This document shows positions 43,856-53,516 of a stretch of 64,000 nt of DNA, in pieces. Source of the stretch: Psychrobacter sp. Choline-02u-9 (GTDB lineage: Bacteria; Pseudomonadota; Gammaproteobacteria; Pseudomonadales; Moraxellaceae); the NCBI RefSeq assembly GCF_002836505.1, contig NZ_PJBF01000052.1:1-64000 (forward strand), in the 5' to 3' direction. Below the pieces are notes generated by a model. It was not told where the DNA came from and made no database searches. It saw nothing but the letters and a program-made list of their open reading frames with translations. Each line of letters starts with the position of its first letter. The first letter of the stretch is position 1. The translations under genes were made by a program, and so were the position numbers.

Positions 43856-44566
43856 CTATAAATACTCAAACTTACCAGACGATAGCAGTAATTTATTTAA
43901 CTGCTCAGGCGTGTCAGTAATATAGTCGGCGCCCCATTTTTTCAAAGACTTTTGATCTTCAGGTGGAATATATCCATAAGCGGCCAAAATCGTTGGCATG
44001 CCAGCAGCGTTGCCAGCTTCGATATCGCGTATATGGTCACCAACATAGAGCACGCAGCCTGCCGCGCCTCGAGGGATACCCAGTTTTTCTAGCGCCATAT
44101 ACATTGGCTCTGGATCTGGTTTGGTACGTGATACATCATCTGGACAGACCAAAACTGCACAGCGTTGATCCAGTTGCATCTCATTTAATAGCTTTTCGGC
44201 TAAATAACGTGGCTTGTTGGTAACGATACCCCAAGGCACACCTTTTGCTTCAAGCTCAGTCAGCACCGCTTCAAGCGCCTGAAACACGCAGCTATCGACA
44301 CAGATATCTGCTTCATAATCATCTAAGAACTGCTGACGAAACTCAAGTAATGCTTCTTCGCTGACTTCGAGTTGATCATTGTGTCTTAGCATCAATTGCA
44401 CCATAGCTGAGGCGCCCGCAGAGACTTGCTCTCGGATTTCCGCTTCAGGCGGTGCCTGCCAATCATTTTCGAGACTCATTTTACCAATGATACGAACAAA
44501 ATCAGCAGCAGTATCGATTAATGTCCCATCAAGGTCAAATAAAACAGCTTTTACAAATTGGGTCAT
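43856..44566 (-). CDS. mupP: HAD phosphatase, N-acetylmuramic acid 6-phosphate phosphatase (MupP)
   Basis: A 236-residue HAD hydrolase of the phosphoglycolate-phosphatase type. Motif I is LFDLDGTLIDTAADF with the nucleophile Asp; motif II is IVTNKP; motif III/IV is RTKPDPEP ... YVGDHIRDIEAG. Taken alone it could be Gph. The position between ubiG and yciK is that of Pseudomonas mupP, which dephosphorylates MurNAc-6-phosphate in cell-wall recycling, so this name is preferred. Biochemical proof would separate the two. Confidence 0.85.
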   Translation of the reverse strand: MTQFVKAVLFDLDGTLIDTAADFVRIIGKMSLENDWQAPPEAEIREQVSAGASAMVQLMLRHNDQLEVSEEALLEFRQQFLDDYEADICVDSCVFQALEAVLTELEAKGVPWGIVTNKPRYLAEKLLNEMQLDQRCAVLVCPDDVSRTKPDPEPMYMALEKLGIPRGAAGCVLYVGDHIRDIEAGNAAGMPTILAAYGYIPPEDQKSLKKWGADYITDTPEQLNKLLLSSGKFEYL

Positions 44567-44633
44567 AGTGAATGCTCTTGAAATTGATGACGTATTTAGT
44601 GAAAGTATGGCAAATAAATGGACGTTTGCAGCA

Positions 44634-45461
44634 TTAAACCAGTGGCTTTTGTACGGCTATCATATAATTAACATCGACGTTTTGGGCAAGCCAGTAGCGT
44701 TTGGTCAGCGGATTATAATGCAAACCGATAATATCCTGACGAACAAATCCAGTATTAAGTGCCATTTTATCTAATTCTGCTGGCCTAATAAATTTGGCAT
44801 AGTCATGGGTACCGCGATCAAGCAATCGCAGCACATACTCTGCACCAACGATGGCAAACAGATAAGACTTAGGATTGCGATTAATCGTTGATAACACACA
44901 GACGCCGCCAGGAGCCAGTAACTCATAACAAGCCTGCACAATCGAGCTAGGATCTGGCACGTGCTCTAGCATCTCCATACAAGTCACCACATCAAACTGA
45001 CCAGCATGTGTTTTTGCCAACTCTTCAACGGGTATATGTTGATAACGAAGCGTATTCTCTAACTGGCTTTGCTCTGCATGTAACGCAGCAGCTTTTAAGT
45101 TCTCTGTACCTAAATCAATCCCTGTCACATCAGCACCGCGGCGAGCCATAGATTCTGACAATATTCCGCCGCCGCACCCTACATCGAGTACTTTTTTGCC
45201 AGAAAGTCCTTGCTCAGCGATTTTATTAGCAGCGTTTTGATAGCCACGTTTGACGTTTTCTTCTATCCAGTTTAGACGTAATGGATTGATCTCGTGTAGC
45301 GTTGCAAACGCCCCTGTGTTACTCCACCATTCACTCGCCAAGTTATTAAATTTTTCGACTTCGCTAGGATCCACGTTGATGGTGTTAGACTCTGTATTAT
45401 TGAAAGCGCTATTATTATTTTGATCACTCGAAGTTGATGAAGAGTTTAAAGCTGAGCTCAT
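44634..45461 (-). CDS. ubiG: Ubiquinone biosynthesis O-methyltransferase
   Basis: A SAM-dependent methyltransferase doing both O-methylations of ubiquinone synthesis. The protein has 275 residues. The UbiG start [22 protein letters not shown] is at about residue 39, followed by [13 protein letters not shown] motif [26 protein letters not shown], and [30 protein letters not shown] is also typical. The first 35 residues are a Ser/Asn-rich extension not found in E. coli UbiG (240). AAGGA lies before the ATG. It heads ubiG-mupP-yciK. Confidence 0.96.
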   Translation of the reverse strand: MSSALNSSSTSSDQNNNSAFNNTESNTINVDPSEVEKFNNLASEWWSNTGAFATLHEINPLRLNWIEENVKRGYQNAANKIAEQGLSGKKVLDVGCGGGILSESMARRGADVTGIDLGTENLKAAALHAEQSQLENTLRYQHIPVEELAKTHAGQFDVVTCMEMLEHVPDPSSIVQACYELLAPGGVCVLSTINRNPKSYLFAIVGAEYVLRLLDRGTHDYAKFIRPAELDKMALNTGFVRQDIIGLHYNPLTKRYWLAQNVDVNYMIAVQKPLV

Positions 45462-45966
45462 GGTATATTCCTTGATTGTAACTATCGTTATTATCGTTTA
45501 CAGTGCACGATTATGTGCTTAATATTAGCATGAGAGTAGCAGTTTTGTCGTAAGCACATCGTCACCGATTGTGAATAGGCTTAAACTTTACCCTGTTTTT
45601 TGGGCAGTATCTTGATATAGAAAAAATACGTATCCTTGTGACAATATCGCATCCTGATATTTTTAAATCTCTTAAATCCCATATGGAAATAAAGCAAACG
45701 TTTAAGAAACAGTAGGTTCAGAAAGTAACAAGCAATATACCTTAAATAATAGCTAACAGCTTTACAACTATCAGTTAAGAATGCGATTCACAAGTACATA
45801 CATTTTACGTTATCATAGTCGATACTTTGCTATTGTTCGATTATACTCGACACTGTCTGGTTTAGACGCTTTAAAATCTATATATTCTAAAGTGTCACAT
45901 GTTTAACAACCATATAGACACCAACCTCTTAACCCATTCTAAGTCTCCACACCTCAAGGATAAAGT
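45462..45966. other. Intergenic stretch between ubiG and dsbA
   Basis: About 500 AT-rich bases carrying both divergent promoters. No further gene, RNA or repeat was recognised. Confidence 0.4.
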
Positions 45967-46587
45967 ATGAAACGTGTCATCACACTGACTGGTCTAGCCA
46001 TGGCCATTGGACTTGCCTCTATGGGCGCACAAGCTGCAGACTATGTCGCTGGAAAAGATTACCGTGTGCTAGACAACCCAGAGAAAATCAGCGGTGATGC
46101 TATCATTGTTCGTGAGTTCTTTTGGTATGGTTGCCCACATTGTAATGCGCTTAACCCGCACATGGAAAAATGGGCAAAAACCAAAGACAAAGATGTTGCA
46201 TTCTTTAAGACACCAGCGGCACTTAACCCTGTTTGGGAAGCCAATGCACGCGGTTTTTATGCGGCTCAGCTTTTAGGCTTTGAAAGCAAAACTCATGACG
46301 CATTATTTGACGCTATCCATAAAGATGGCAAAAAACTGTTTGATCAAGCGTCACTAAGCAAATGGTATGCATCAAAAGGCGTTGATGAAAAGAAATTCAA
46401 CAGCCTATATAACTCATTTGCCGTTGGTACAAAAATCGGTCGCTCTCAAGAAGGCGCCAAGCGTTATCAAATTACGGGTGTTCCATCTGTCGTGGTACAA
46501 GGCAAATATGTGGTAACTGGTGAAAACGCTAAAGTCGCTAAAGTTGTTGACTATTTAGTTGACAAAACTCGCGCTGAAAAGAAATAA
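45967..46587 (+). CDS. dsbA: Periplasmic thiol:disulfide oxidoreductase DsbA
   Basis: Introduces disulfides into exported proteins. The 206-residue precursor has a signal peptide ending at AQA-ADYV (about residue 23). The thioredoxin active site is FFWYGCPHCNAL (Cys56, Cys59), the CPHC of DsbA. The cis-Pro is in ITGVPSVVVQG near residue 178. The helical insert lies between. CAAGGATAAAGT precedes the ATG; terminator at 46648. No dsbB is in the window. Confidence 0.96.
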   Translation: MKRVITLTGLAMAIGLASMGAQAADYVAGKDYRVLDNPEKISGDAIIVREFFWYGCPHCNALNPHMEKWAKTKDKDVAFFKTPAALNPVWEANARGFYAAQLLGFESKTHDALFDAIHKDGKKLFDQASLSKWYASKGVDEKKFNSLYNSFAVGTKIGRSQEGAKRYQITGVPSVVVQGKYVVTGENAKVAKVVDYLVDKTRAEKK

Positions 46588-46647
46588 TTCAAGCCATAAG
46601 TACTTGAATAACTCACATGACGTACAGCATATCTGTATGTCGTGCAT

Positions 46648-46680
46648 AAAAAAGCCAATCATAAACTGATTGGCTTTTTT
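46648..46680. terminator. Terminator between dsbA and darP
   Basis: GCCAATC pairs with GATTGGC, with A6 before and T6 after. Confidence 0.8.
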
Positions 46681-46786
46681 GCATCTTAACCTTCTAGCTA
46701 TACGTCTTTTAATTACTCATTTTTTAACTACTAATCTTTCAACTAATAAAATTCTAATTAATAGATTTCTAGCTTGGTTATAGATG

Positions 46787-47299
46787 CTATTTCTTCAGCT
46801 GCGATAAAATAGCCACTTCACGTATATAACTTGCCAAATCTGCTTTAGATTCTGCTAGCAACTCATCATCTTGCATGTGTTTGGCATACTCTATCCACAA
46901 TAGTAACTGATACATACTATGGTGCTCAGAAGCTTTATATTGCTTCACAAACTGCTTGAGCGTACCTTCATCATTGATATTCAGACGCTCGTACCAGCTC
47001 TCTATTTTTGAGACTTGCTCTTTAGGAAAAAAGGCATCAAATAGTGCCTTTATCAGCTCATGACGATTTTCTTCAATCATCAGCTTGCCAACACGTTTGG
47101 TCTGACGATTACGAGCATTGGCGCTGGTAATATCAGCCAATGCCATTAGCTCTGCCATAAAATAATCACTGGCAGGTAAGGCTTTTAGCTGTTTTTTCGA
47201 TAAGCTAGCAAGCGGTATAGATAATTGCTGCAAGCGCTCATGGGCTTTTTTGAGTTCTGTGCGCGAAACGCGCATGTCCTGTTCTTTCCAGTCGATCAT
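46787..47299 (-). CDS. darP: Ribosome biogenesis factor DarP (YjgA, DUF615)
   Basis: A helical ribosome-associated protein that helps late 50S assembly. The 170-residue product matches the DUF615 pattern: VSRTELKKAHERLQQL, LKALPASDYFMAEL, and NARNRQTKRVGKLM, followed by a helical C-terminal half. Partial divergence from E. coli YjgA is normal for this family. It lies downstream of rapZ by 49 bp on the same strand, probably as the last gene of the pcnB series. Confidence 0.88.
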   Translation of the reverse strand: MIDWKEQDMRVSRTELKKAHERLQQLSIPLASLSKKQLKALPASDYFMAELMALADITSANARNRQTKRVGKLMIEENRHELIKALFDAFFPKEQVSKIESWYERLNINDEGTLKQFVKQYKASEHHSMYQLLLWIEYAKHMQDDELLAESKADLASYIREVAILSQLKK

Positions 47300-47348
47300 A
47301 AAAGCTTTCCAAAATAATAATTAATAAATTAAATAGTGTCTGATATCA

Positions 47349-48314
47349 CTACCAACGACTTTTTTCGCGGTGTTTTGCCAATACCTTCACGCCTTTGGGC
47401 ATAGCATCAGCAAGGCGGCGTTGTAGATGATCAGTGATAAAAACAGAGCGATGTTTGCCGCCCGTACAGCCTATGGCAACCGTGACCGTATGACGATTAT
47501 TGTGCAAAAACTCTGGTAGCCAACGGGTCAAAAACTTATCAATATCACCCATCATTTCTGCTACTTCTGGATAATCTAAGAAGAATGCGCCTACCTCAGT
47601 ATCCAGACCTGTCGAGTCACGTAACTCAGGGTTCCAATGTGGATTAGGTAGAATTCTAACGTCGAATACAAAGTCAGCATCAATGGGGCCACCGTATTTA
47701 AAACCAAAAGACAGTAGATTGATGACAATCTGGTTGTCCATGCCTATGTGTTCACGCAAGCTATCTTTTAACTGATGAATATTTAGGCTACTGGTATCAA
47801 TCCTAATATCAGCATGACTAGCAATTGGCTCTAACAGCTCAACTTCTTTTTTGATAGCAGCAGGTAAATTGAAAGTAACATGCTTAGCATTATCACTATC
47901 AATATCTTGTGACATTAGCGGATGTACGCGTCGCGTCGCATTGAAACGAGCTATCAGCGTACTCTCTTGTGCAGTCACATATAAAATCTGTACCGCATGA
48001 GACCCATAAGTTTCCTTGAGAGAAGCATATGTCACTGCAAAGTTAGATAAATCCGCACGTGGCGTTCGAATATCGACACCCAGCGCAATACGATGAATAC
48101 CGCTTTCATTGACCAGTTTATGAGCAGCATTAGGTAACAAAGACAGCGGTAGGTTATCAATAGAGTAATAGCCTAGATCTTCTAAGATATTCAACACTGA
48201 GGTCTTACCAGATCCTGAACGCCCTGAGACCACCAATATACTGAGCTTATTCGTAGACCTCTGATCCGCTATCGTTGCTGCCGCATTACTATTTTGATCC
48301 TGACTTACACCCAT
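47349..48314 (-). CDS. rapZ: RNase adapter / RNA-binding protein RapZ
   Basis: A P-loop protein (YhbJ family) which in E. coli binds the small RNA GlmZ and guides RNase E, controlling GlcN6P synthesis. The 321-residue product has Walker A VVSGRSGSGKTSVLN, IDNLPLSLLP, LYVTAQESTLIARFNATRRVHPL, LLSFGFKYGGPIDADFVFDVR, and the C-terminal IGCTGGKHRSVFI. About 25 N-terminal residues are extra. Whether a GlmZ-like RNA exists here is unknown. It follows panC on the same strand. Confidence 0.95.
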   Translation of the reverse strand: MGVSQDQNSNAAATIADQRSTNKLSILVVSGRSGSGKTSVLNILEDLGYYSIDNLPLSLLPNAAHKLVNESGIHRIALGVDIRTPRADLSNFAVTYASLKETYGSHAVQILYVTAQESTLIARFNATRRVHPLMSQDIDSDNAKHVTFNLPAAIKKEVELLEPIASHADIRIDTSSLNIHQLKDSLREHIGMDNQIVINLLSFGFKYGGPIDADFVFDVRILPNPHWNPELRDSTGLDTEVGAFFLDYPEVAEMMGDIDKFLTRWLPEFLHNNRHTVTVAIGCTGGKHRSVFITDHLQRRLADAMPKGVKVLAKHREKSRW

Positions 48315-48366
48315 GATCTACTCATCCAAGTCTATTGTATCTAGTCTACTGCTATGTCATAAAAGC

Positions 48367-49269
48367 CTAACTTACCACTACCAACTGATTGTCTAACAAG
48401 CGCGCTTTTCCTAGCCATGCTGCGACTAAAATAACGACATTTTTGTTTTCTATATTAAAGGTTGTAGAGTCACTTACGACAGAACCTAACTCCTCAGTCT
48501 TTATTTCCAGATAATCAATAATAAAACCTGCGTCACTAATACGTGTCCGCGTCTCTACTAATAGCTTATCAAATGCTTGCTGACTAAGAGCCGTACTTTT
48601 CAAACGCTTCGCTAATTCTTGCAATGCTTGATGTAATACAGGGGCAGCTTGACGCTCATCTGCACTTAAGTATTGATTGCGCGATGATAGCGCTAAGCCA
48701 TCATCAGCACGAACAATAGGTGCGCCAATGATATTAATAGGATAACTCAAGTCACGTACCAACTGTTTAATGATAGCAAGCTGCTGATAGTCTTTTTGTC
48801 CAAATACTGCCACATCTGGTTGCACAATGTTGAACAGTTTAGACACCACAATACCAACACCATCAAAGTGTCCGGGACGTGATTGACCACATAACTGATT
48901 GGCAATAGCACCAGCCAACACAGCAGTAGGTGGTGGTAATACTGGATACATTGCATCAATGCTAGGTGCAAACACGTAATCTGCATCAACTGTCGCAAGC
49001 TTAGCCACATCTGCATCTAGCGTACGCGGATAACTGTCAAAATCTTCCCCAACGCCAAACTGAGTAGGGTTAACGAAGATACTGACCACCACTACATCTG
49101 CATACTGTTTGGCAATCTTTACCAGCTCAAGATGACCGTCATGCAGATTACCCATCGTTGGTACTAACGCAATGCGCTGCTGACGGCCTTGTTTGTCACT
49201 TTGCTGACCACGATAAGGCTGAAGCGCTTCACGTAGTGACGAGATATCATGATAAATAATTAGAGACAT
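48367..49269 (-). CDS. panC: Pantothenate synthetase
   Basis: Joins pantoate and beta-alanine with ATP to make pantothenate. The 300-residue protein has VPTMGNLHDGHLELV (the HxGH nucleotide loop), FVNPTQFG, HFDGVGIVVSKLFNIVQPDVAVFGQKDYQQL, and the KMSKS-like RADDGLALSSRN. The first in-frame start is TTG at 49290, seven codons earlier; ATG 49269 (MSLIIYHDI) fits the family. It follows panB by 48 bp. Confidence 0.97.
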   Translation of the reverse strand: MSLIIYHDISSLREALQPYRGQQSDKQGRQQRIALVPTMGNLHDGHLELVKIAKQYADVVVVSIFVNPTQFGVGEDFDSYPRTLDADVAKLATVDADYVFAPSIDAMYPVLPPPTAVLAGAIANQLCGQSRPGHFDGVGIVVSKLFNIVQPDVAVFGQKDYQQLAIIKQLVRDLSYPINIIGAPIVRADDGLALSSRNQYLSADERQAAPVLHQALQELAKRLKSTALSQQAFDKLLVETRTRISDAGFIIDYLEIKTEELGSVVSDSTTFNIENKNVVILVAAWLGKARLLDNQLVVVS

Positions 49270-49317
49270 GATTACTTTTCTTCTATTCAAACGTTCTGTT
49301 GTTCAATAGCTTCAAAA

Positions 49318-50118
49318 TCAGCTAAATTGGTGCTGCTCAGTCGGGAAGCTACCTTCGCGTACTGACTGCTGATAGAGCCCAAAAGCACCTTCGATACTGT
49401 GTGCACTATTGCGCTCATCTGTTAAAAAGTCATGGATAAAACGTGGCACTCGGCCATGCGCCATACCTAGCATGTCATGCATAACCAATACCTGACCATC
49501 AGTATCGGCTCCAGCACCAATACCAATAACTGGCACGGCTACAGCTTCAGTAACGGCTTTTGCAAGCGCAGCTGGAACACATTCTAACACTAGCAGTGCA
49601 GCGCCAGCTTCAACGACTGCCTTAGCATCGGCAAGCAGTTTATCAGCTGCTTCATCGCCGCGACCTTGAATTTTATAACCACCAAACACGTTCACAGACT
49701 GCGGGGTCAAACCAAGATGTACACAAGTTGGTGTGCCTGCTTGCGCCAAGGTCGTTACCAATTCACACAGCTCACTACCGCCTTCGATTTTTATCACATG
49801 CGCCCCTGCTTGCATTAGCGTGCGGCTATTAGCAACGGCTTCCGGCAATGTCACATAACTCATAAACGGCAGATCAGCCAATATCAACGCGTGCTTGTTA
49901 CTACGGGCAATATTGGCAGTGTGATAAGCCATATCATTGACTGTCACAGGTAATGTTGAGTCATGGCCTTGTACAACCATGCCCAAGCTATCGCCAATTA
50001 AAATTGTATCAATCTCGGCTTTTTCCATCATTCGTGCAAACATCGAGTCATAACAGGTCAAGCACGTGAACTTGGTGCCGTCTTTTTTAAACTTATTTAG
50101 AGTAGATAATGTCGTCAT
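49318..50118 (-). CDS. panB: 3-methyl-2-oxobutanoate hydroxymethyltransferase
   Basis: First step of pantothenate synthesis: adds a hydroxymethyl group to ketoisovalerate. The 266-residue protein has the metal site ILIGDSLGMVVQGHDSTLPV, then ADLPFMSY, KIEGG, HLGLTPQ, LVLECVP with the catalytic Glu, and PVIGIGAG. Length and motifs are normal. panC follows, folK precedes. Confidence 0.97.
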   Translation of the reverse strand: MTTLSTLNKFKKDGTKFTCLTCYDSMFARMMEKAEIDTILIGDSLGMVVQGHDSTLPVTVNDMAYHTANIARSNKHALILADLPFMSYVTLPEAVANSRTLMQAGAHVIKIEGGSELCELVTTLAQAGTPTCVHLGLTPQSVNVFGGYKIQGRGDEAADKLLADAKAVVEAGAALLVLECVPAALAKAVTEAVAVPVIGIGAGADTDGQVLVMHDMLGMAHGRVPRFIHDFLTDERNSAHSIEGAFGLYQQSVREGSFPTEQHQFS

Positions 50119-50229
50119 ATGACCCTCAATTAATCTGCAATGCCTTTGATTATCAATATTGCTACTATTCTAGCTGTGATCGAGAGGTCTTAGACCAATC
50201 TCCCATCACTTAGCATCAGTTACTTATAA

Positions 50230-50751
50230 TCAATCGCTTGATAGTAATGTTAAACCTGTCCAATCACGGCTTTGTGAATAGTCACTTATCGACTTACCTG
50301 CGATGGTTAAATTTGGTGCCAACTCTCGCAGTGGTATTAAGACAAAATTGCGCTCACTTAAGCCAGCATGCGGTATTGTCAGTGTTGGATCAGTAATCTG
50401 TATCTCACCGTATAGCAAAATATCAACATCCAGACTACGTTCACCCCAACGGCGCAAACGTGCCCGCTTGGCCATACTCTCTAACTGCTGACAAAAAGCA
50501 AGCAGTTCATAAGGGGGAAACGTTGTCTCAAAACCAGCTACTGCATTAACAAAATCCGGCTGATCTTGCGGACCCATCGGTGCTGAAGCGTAAAAAGAAG
50601 AGACACTTACCTCACGTACCTGCTCATGTGATTGCATCATTGCAAGCGCCTGCTGCAAGTGATCGGTAGGTGAACCTAGCTCATTAGCGAGGTTGCTACC
50701 CAAGCCCACATAACAGGTAACCCAGTTACTATTATCTGTACTATTATCCAT
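50230..50751 (-). CDS. folK: HPPK, 6-hydroxymethyl-dihydropterin diphosphokinase
   Basis: Transfers pyrophosphate to hydroxymethyl-dihydropterin in folate synthesis. The 173-residue protein has YVGLGSNLANELG, FYASAPMGPQDQPDFVNAV, and the signature RWGERSLDVDILLYG with its metal Asp pair, then HAGLSERNFVLIPL. It starts 1 bp after the pcnB stop, so translation is probably coupled. Confidence 0.97.
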   Translation of the reverse strand: MDNSTDNSNWVTCYVGLGSNLANELGSPTDHLQQALAMMQSHEQVREVSVSSFYASAPMGPQDQPDFVNAVAGFETTFPPYELLAFCQQLESMAKRARLRRWGERSLDVDILLYGEIQITDPTLTIPHAGLSERNFVLIPLRELAPNLTIAGKSISDYSQSRDWTGLTLLSSD

Positions 50752-50752
50752 A

Positions 50753-52975
50753 TTATGCGCTTTCGGTACTAGGCTGACGGCGGCGGCGCTTCGATGGTAC
50801 AGGGCCTTTGTTATCAGTTACTTTCACAGCAGGCATCTGATCATTCGTATCTTGCTTCGCTTTAGCAGCCTTTGCAGTAGTTGCTTTCACCGATTTCTTG
50901 GCTCTTGCAGGTGCAGCGGTTTTTGCCGCGTTTTTGCTATCTACTGCCTTGCTAGCTGCTACCTTTACACTTTTAGTATCGCTTTTATCAGTCGATTCAA
51001 CGGCAGGTTTAGGCGTTTTTTTTGCATACTTCGCTGCTGGCTGTGCTTTGCTATTACTACCCTTCGCATCGCTATTGCCTTGTACTTCGATATTGCTCGC
51101 ACTATCTACAGTAGGTTGACGACGGCGACGCTTATGCGGGATCGGCTCGTTATTCATACTGACTAGCGCAGGTGATCTTGCGATCGAGCGAGCTGGTCTA
51201 GCTGACGCTTGAACTTCTGGCTGGCTAGTATTAGACGGCTGAGTGCTACTATCTACGCGGTCAGCTTTAACCGCTTGCTTTGCTGCATTTTGATTGGTTG
51301 ATGATGGCTTTCGCACAGGTGCTTTACTACGTTTCGACGTATCATTAGCTGACAGTTGCTTCTGCAATGGCGGTACAACGTTCTCGTGCTCTATAACAAA
51401 TAACGGCTTAGGCTTTGCCTGTTGACCTGCCGATTGCTTGTTACTAGCAAGAGACAACTGCTGTAGCTGAGCAAGCTCATTATTGTCTTGCTCTACTTGC
51501 TGCACGTTGTGTCTGCTACTTTCGTTGCGGCCAGCTTTAGACTGGCTGGCAGCGCGGCGGCGACGGGCTGGAATATTTGACGAATCATTTACCATTGTTT
51601 GATCATTTCTACCTTTTTCAGCACGGTCATCGGCTTTGTTTTGCTTTGTACTGTTCTGATTAGGTGCTGCATTATCAGTAGTCTGTGTTTTTGATTCTTG
51701 ACGATTACGTCCGCGACCACGTTGCCCTTTTTTATAAGCACCTCGGCGAATATTTTCGTCAAACTCATCAATCGCCTGCTGTTGCTCTTGTTCAGACAAG
51801 GTTTGATACGTCTGCCACCAGTCACCCATATCGTTGGTTGACTCTGATAGCGGATGCTCTGCATCGCCGCACTGCTCACGTAATAATAAAAAGTCAAAGC
51901 CAGCACGGAAACGTGGATGCTCAGATAGCTGAACGATTTGCTTGCTACGCGGGGCTGCAAGTTTCGGCTGCAATATCCAGATATCACGGATAAATTGCTC
52001 AGCAAATTTCGGAATAGCGGTTTTGATACGCTGACGGTCAATGACTTTACCAGCAGCATGCATTTGCGCTTCGGCAAACGGCATATTACGCTTCTTGGCT
52101 TTTGCTAATTGATGCAGATAGTTTTCCCACAGTAAAGCAGCATAGAAGAACGCAGGGTTGATACTCTTGCCCGCTGCAATACGCTTATCGGTATTGATAG
52201 CTACCTGATTGACTAAAGCACTTGGCTCAGACGGTGGATAGATAATGAGACTATCAATCGCACCTGACTCAAACAATAATGGCAATAGGGGTACTAGATA
52301 GCCACCGGTAAACATCTTTTGCGTTTCATCATAGAGACGATGCGGTGATATTTGCTCAAGCAGCGCCCAGTTTCCGTCATTGAATTGCGCAGACAACGCT
52401 TCATCAAACTCAAAACCTAACTTGGCTTTGAAACGTAAGGCACGTAACAAGCGCACAGGATCTTCTTCGATACGTACTGGCGCATTGCCCAATAGACGAA
52501 TGATTCTGTTATCAATATCATCAAGCGCGCCGCAGAAATCATGGACGATGCCTTTGAGCGGTTGATAATAAAGCGCATTAATAGAGAAATCGCGACGGGA
52601 GAAATCTTGTTGAATATCGCCCCAAACATTGTCGCGCAGAATCATACCGTCTTGATTGGTATTAGCATCACTGGTTGGTGGTCCACGGAAAGTAGCAACT
52701 TCAATCAACTCGCGACCTGAATACACATGTGCCAACTGGAAGCGGCGACCGATAATGCGGCAGCGCTTACCAAAGACATCTTTAATCTCATGTGGCTTGG
52801 CATCAGTAACAGCATCAAAGTCTTTCGGGCGCAGACCTAATAAAGTATCGCGCACACCACCACCGACGATATAGGCATCAAACCCAGCACGGGTCAATGT
52901 GGCAATCACTTCAGTAATGGAATTGGGTAATTCAGATTTGTTCAGTTCTAACTGCTTGGCGGCACGCTCGGCCAT
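50753..52975 (-). CDS. pcnB: Poly(A) polymerase PcnB with very long basic tail
   Basis: Adds 3' poly(A) tails that mark RNA for decay. The first 440 residues are a normal enzyme: nucleotidyltransferase core YIVGGGVRDTLLGLRPKDFDAVTDA, RCRIIGRRFQLAHV, RRDFSINALYY, and the RNA-binding region EDPVRLLRALRFKAKLGFEF. A tail of about 300 residues follows, far beyond E. coli PcnB (465 total). It is rich in Lys, Ala, Ser and Gln and repeats an Arg cluster with Arg-Arg-Arg-Arg three times (ARRRRAASQ, HKRRRRQPT, SKRRRRQPS). It is probably disordered and RNA-binding. First gene of the series leading to folK and panB. Confidence 0.94.
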   Translation of the reverse strand: MAERAAKQLELNKSELPNSITEVIATLTRAGFDAYIVGGGVRDTLLGLRPKDFDAVTDAKPHEIKDVFGKRCRIIGRRFQLAHVYSGRELIEVATFRGPPTSDANTNQDGMILRDNVWGDIQQDFSRRDFSINALYYQPLKGIVHDFCGALDDIDNRIIRLLGNAPVRIEEDPVRLLRALRFKAKLGFEFDEALSAQFNDGNWALLEQISPHRLYDETQKMFTGGYLVPLLPLLFESGAIDSLIIYPPSEPSALVNQVAINTDKRIAAGKSINPAFFYAALLWENYLHQLAKAKKRNMPFAEAQMHAAGKVIDRQRIKTAIPKFAEQFIRDIWILQPKLAAPRSKQIVQLSEHPRFRAGFDFLLLREQCGDAEHPLSESTNDMGDWWQTYQTLSEQEQQQAIDEFDENIRRGAYKKGQRGRGRNRQESKTQTTDNAAPNQNSTKQNKADDRAEKGRNDQTMVNDSSNIPARRRRAASQSKAGRNESSRHNVQQVEQDNNELAQLQQLSLASNKQSAGQQAKPKPLFVIEHENVVPPLQKQLSANDTSKRSKAPVRKPSSTNQNAAKQAVKADRVDSSTQPSNTSQPEVQASARPARSIARSPALVSMNNEPIPHKRRRRQPTVDSASNIEVQGNSDAKGSNSKAQPAAKYAKKTPKPAVESTDKSDTKSVKVAASKAVDSKNAAKTAAPARAKKSVKATTAKAAKAKQDTNDQMPAVKVTDNKGPVPSKRRRRQPSTESA

Positions 52976-53141
52976 GCATCTACTCCTCGCCGGTATTCTT
53001 TAACTACCCCTGAATAACACAGCGTTTATCAGGCGGATGTACCTGCTAGTTTAACAAATTTTGTGCGTGGTGGGTGTGTTATGACATTTACTTACATGCT
53101 ATTTTGTCAATATTGGGGTTGATTCATCCAAAATACCGTCA

Positions 53142-53516
53142 TTAATCTTGCACACTCAACCGTCTTCGATTTTTCTCAACCGTTTTTTCACCGATACCTT
53201 TAACTTTTGATAACTCATCAACCGTGGTAAAACCACCAAACATCTCACGATATAGGATAATTGCCTGCGCTTTGCTGCTACCGATACCATCTAACGAAAC
53301 CAGCTCGCCTTCGTTTGCTCGATTGATATTCACAATATATTGCTCACGTGCTTGAGTTTTGGCATTTTCTAGTGACAACAGGTACTCATAAGCGCTTTGA
53401 GGATTATCAAAACAGGGCGCAGCATTAGTATTATCAAGCATCAGAATAGCCAAAACACAACCTAAAATAGCAGTTTTGGCTAGGCTAGCAAACGAGTCTT
53501 TAGGATGAGCGTTCAT
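53142..53516 (-). CDS. ComEA-type helix-hairpin-helix protein
   Basis: A 124-residue exported protein with a signal peptide ending at NTNA-APCF (about residue 33) and a C-terminal pair of HhH motifs (VNINRANEGELVSLDGIGSSKAQAII and ELSKVKGIGEKTVEKN). ComEA-like proteins bind incoming DNA in the periplasm during transformation. A ComEA-like DNA receptor role is likely but not proven. The ATG at 53516 overlaps mazG by 17 bases; an in-frame ATG nine codons earlier (53543) is possible. Confidence 0.85.
   Translation of the reverse strand: MNAHPKDSFASLAKTAILGCVLAILMLDNTNAAPCFDNPQSAYEYLLSLENAKTQAREQYIVNINRANEGELVSLDGIGSSKAQAIILYREMFGGFTTVDELSKVKGIGEKTVEKNRRRLSVQD

Noticed and set aside
50852..51166. 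Plus-strand frames opposite the pcnB tail
   Set aside because: They are Cys/Phe/Arg-rich shadows of the Lys/Ala-rich tail. No ribosome site and no family.
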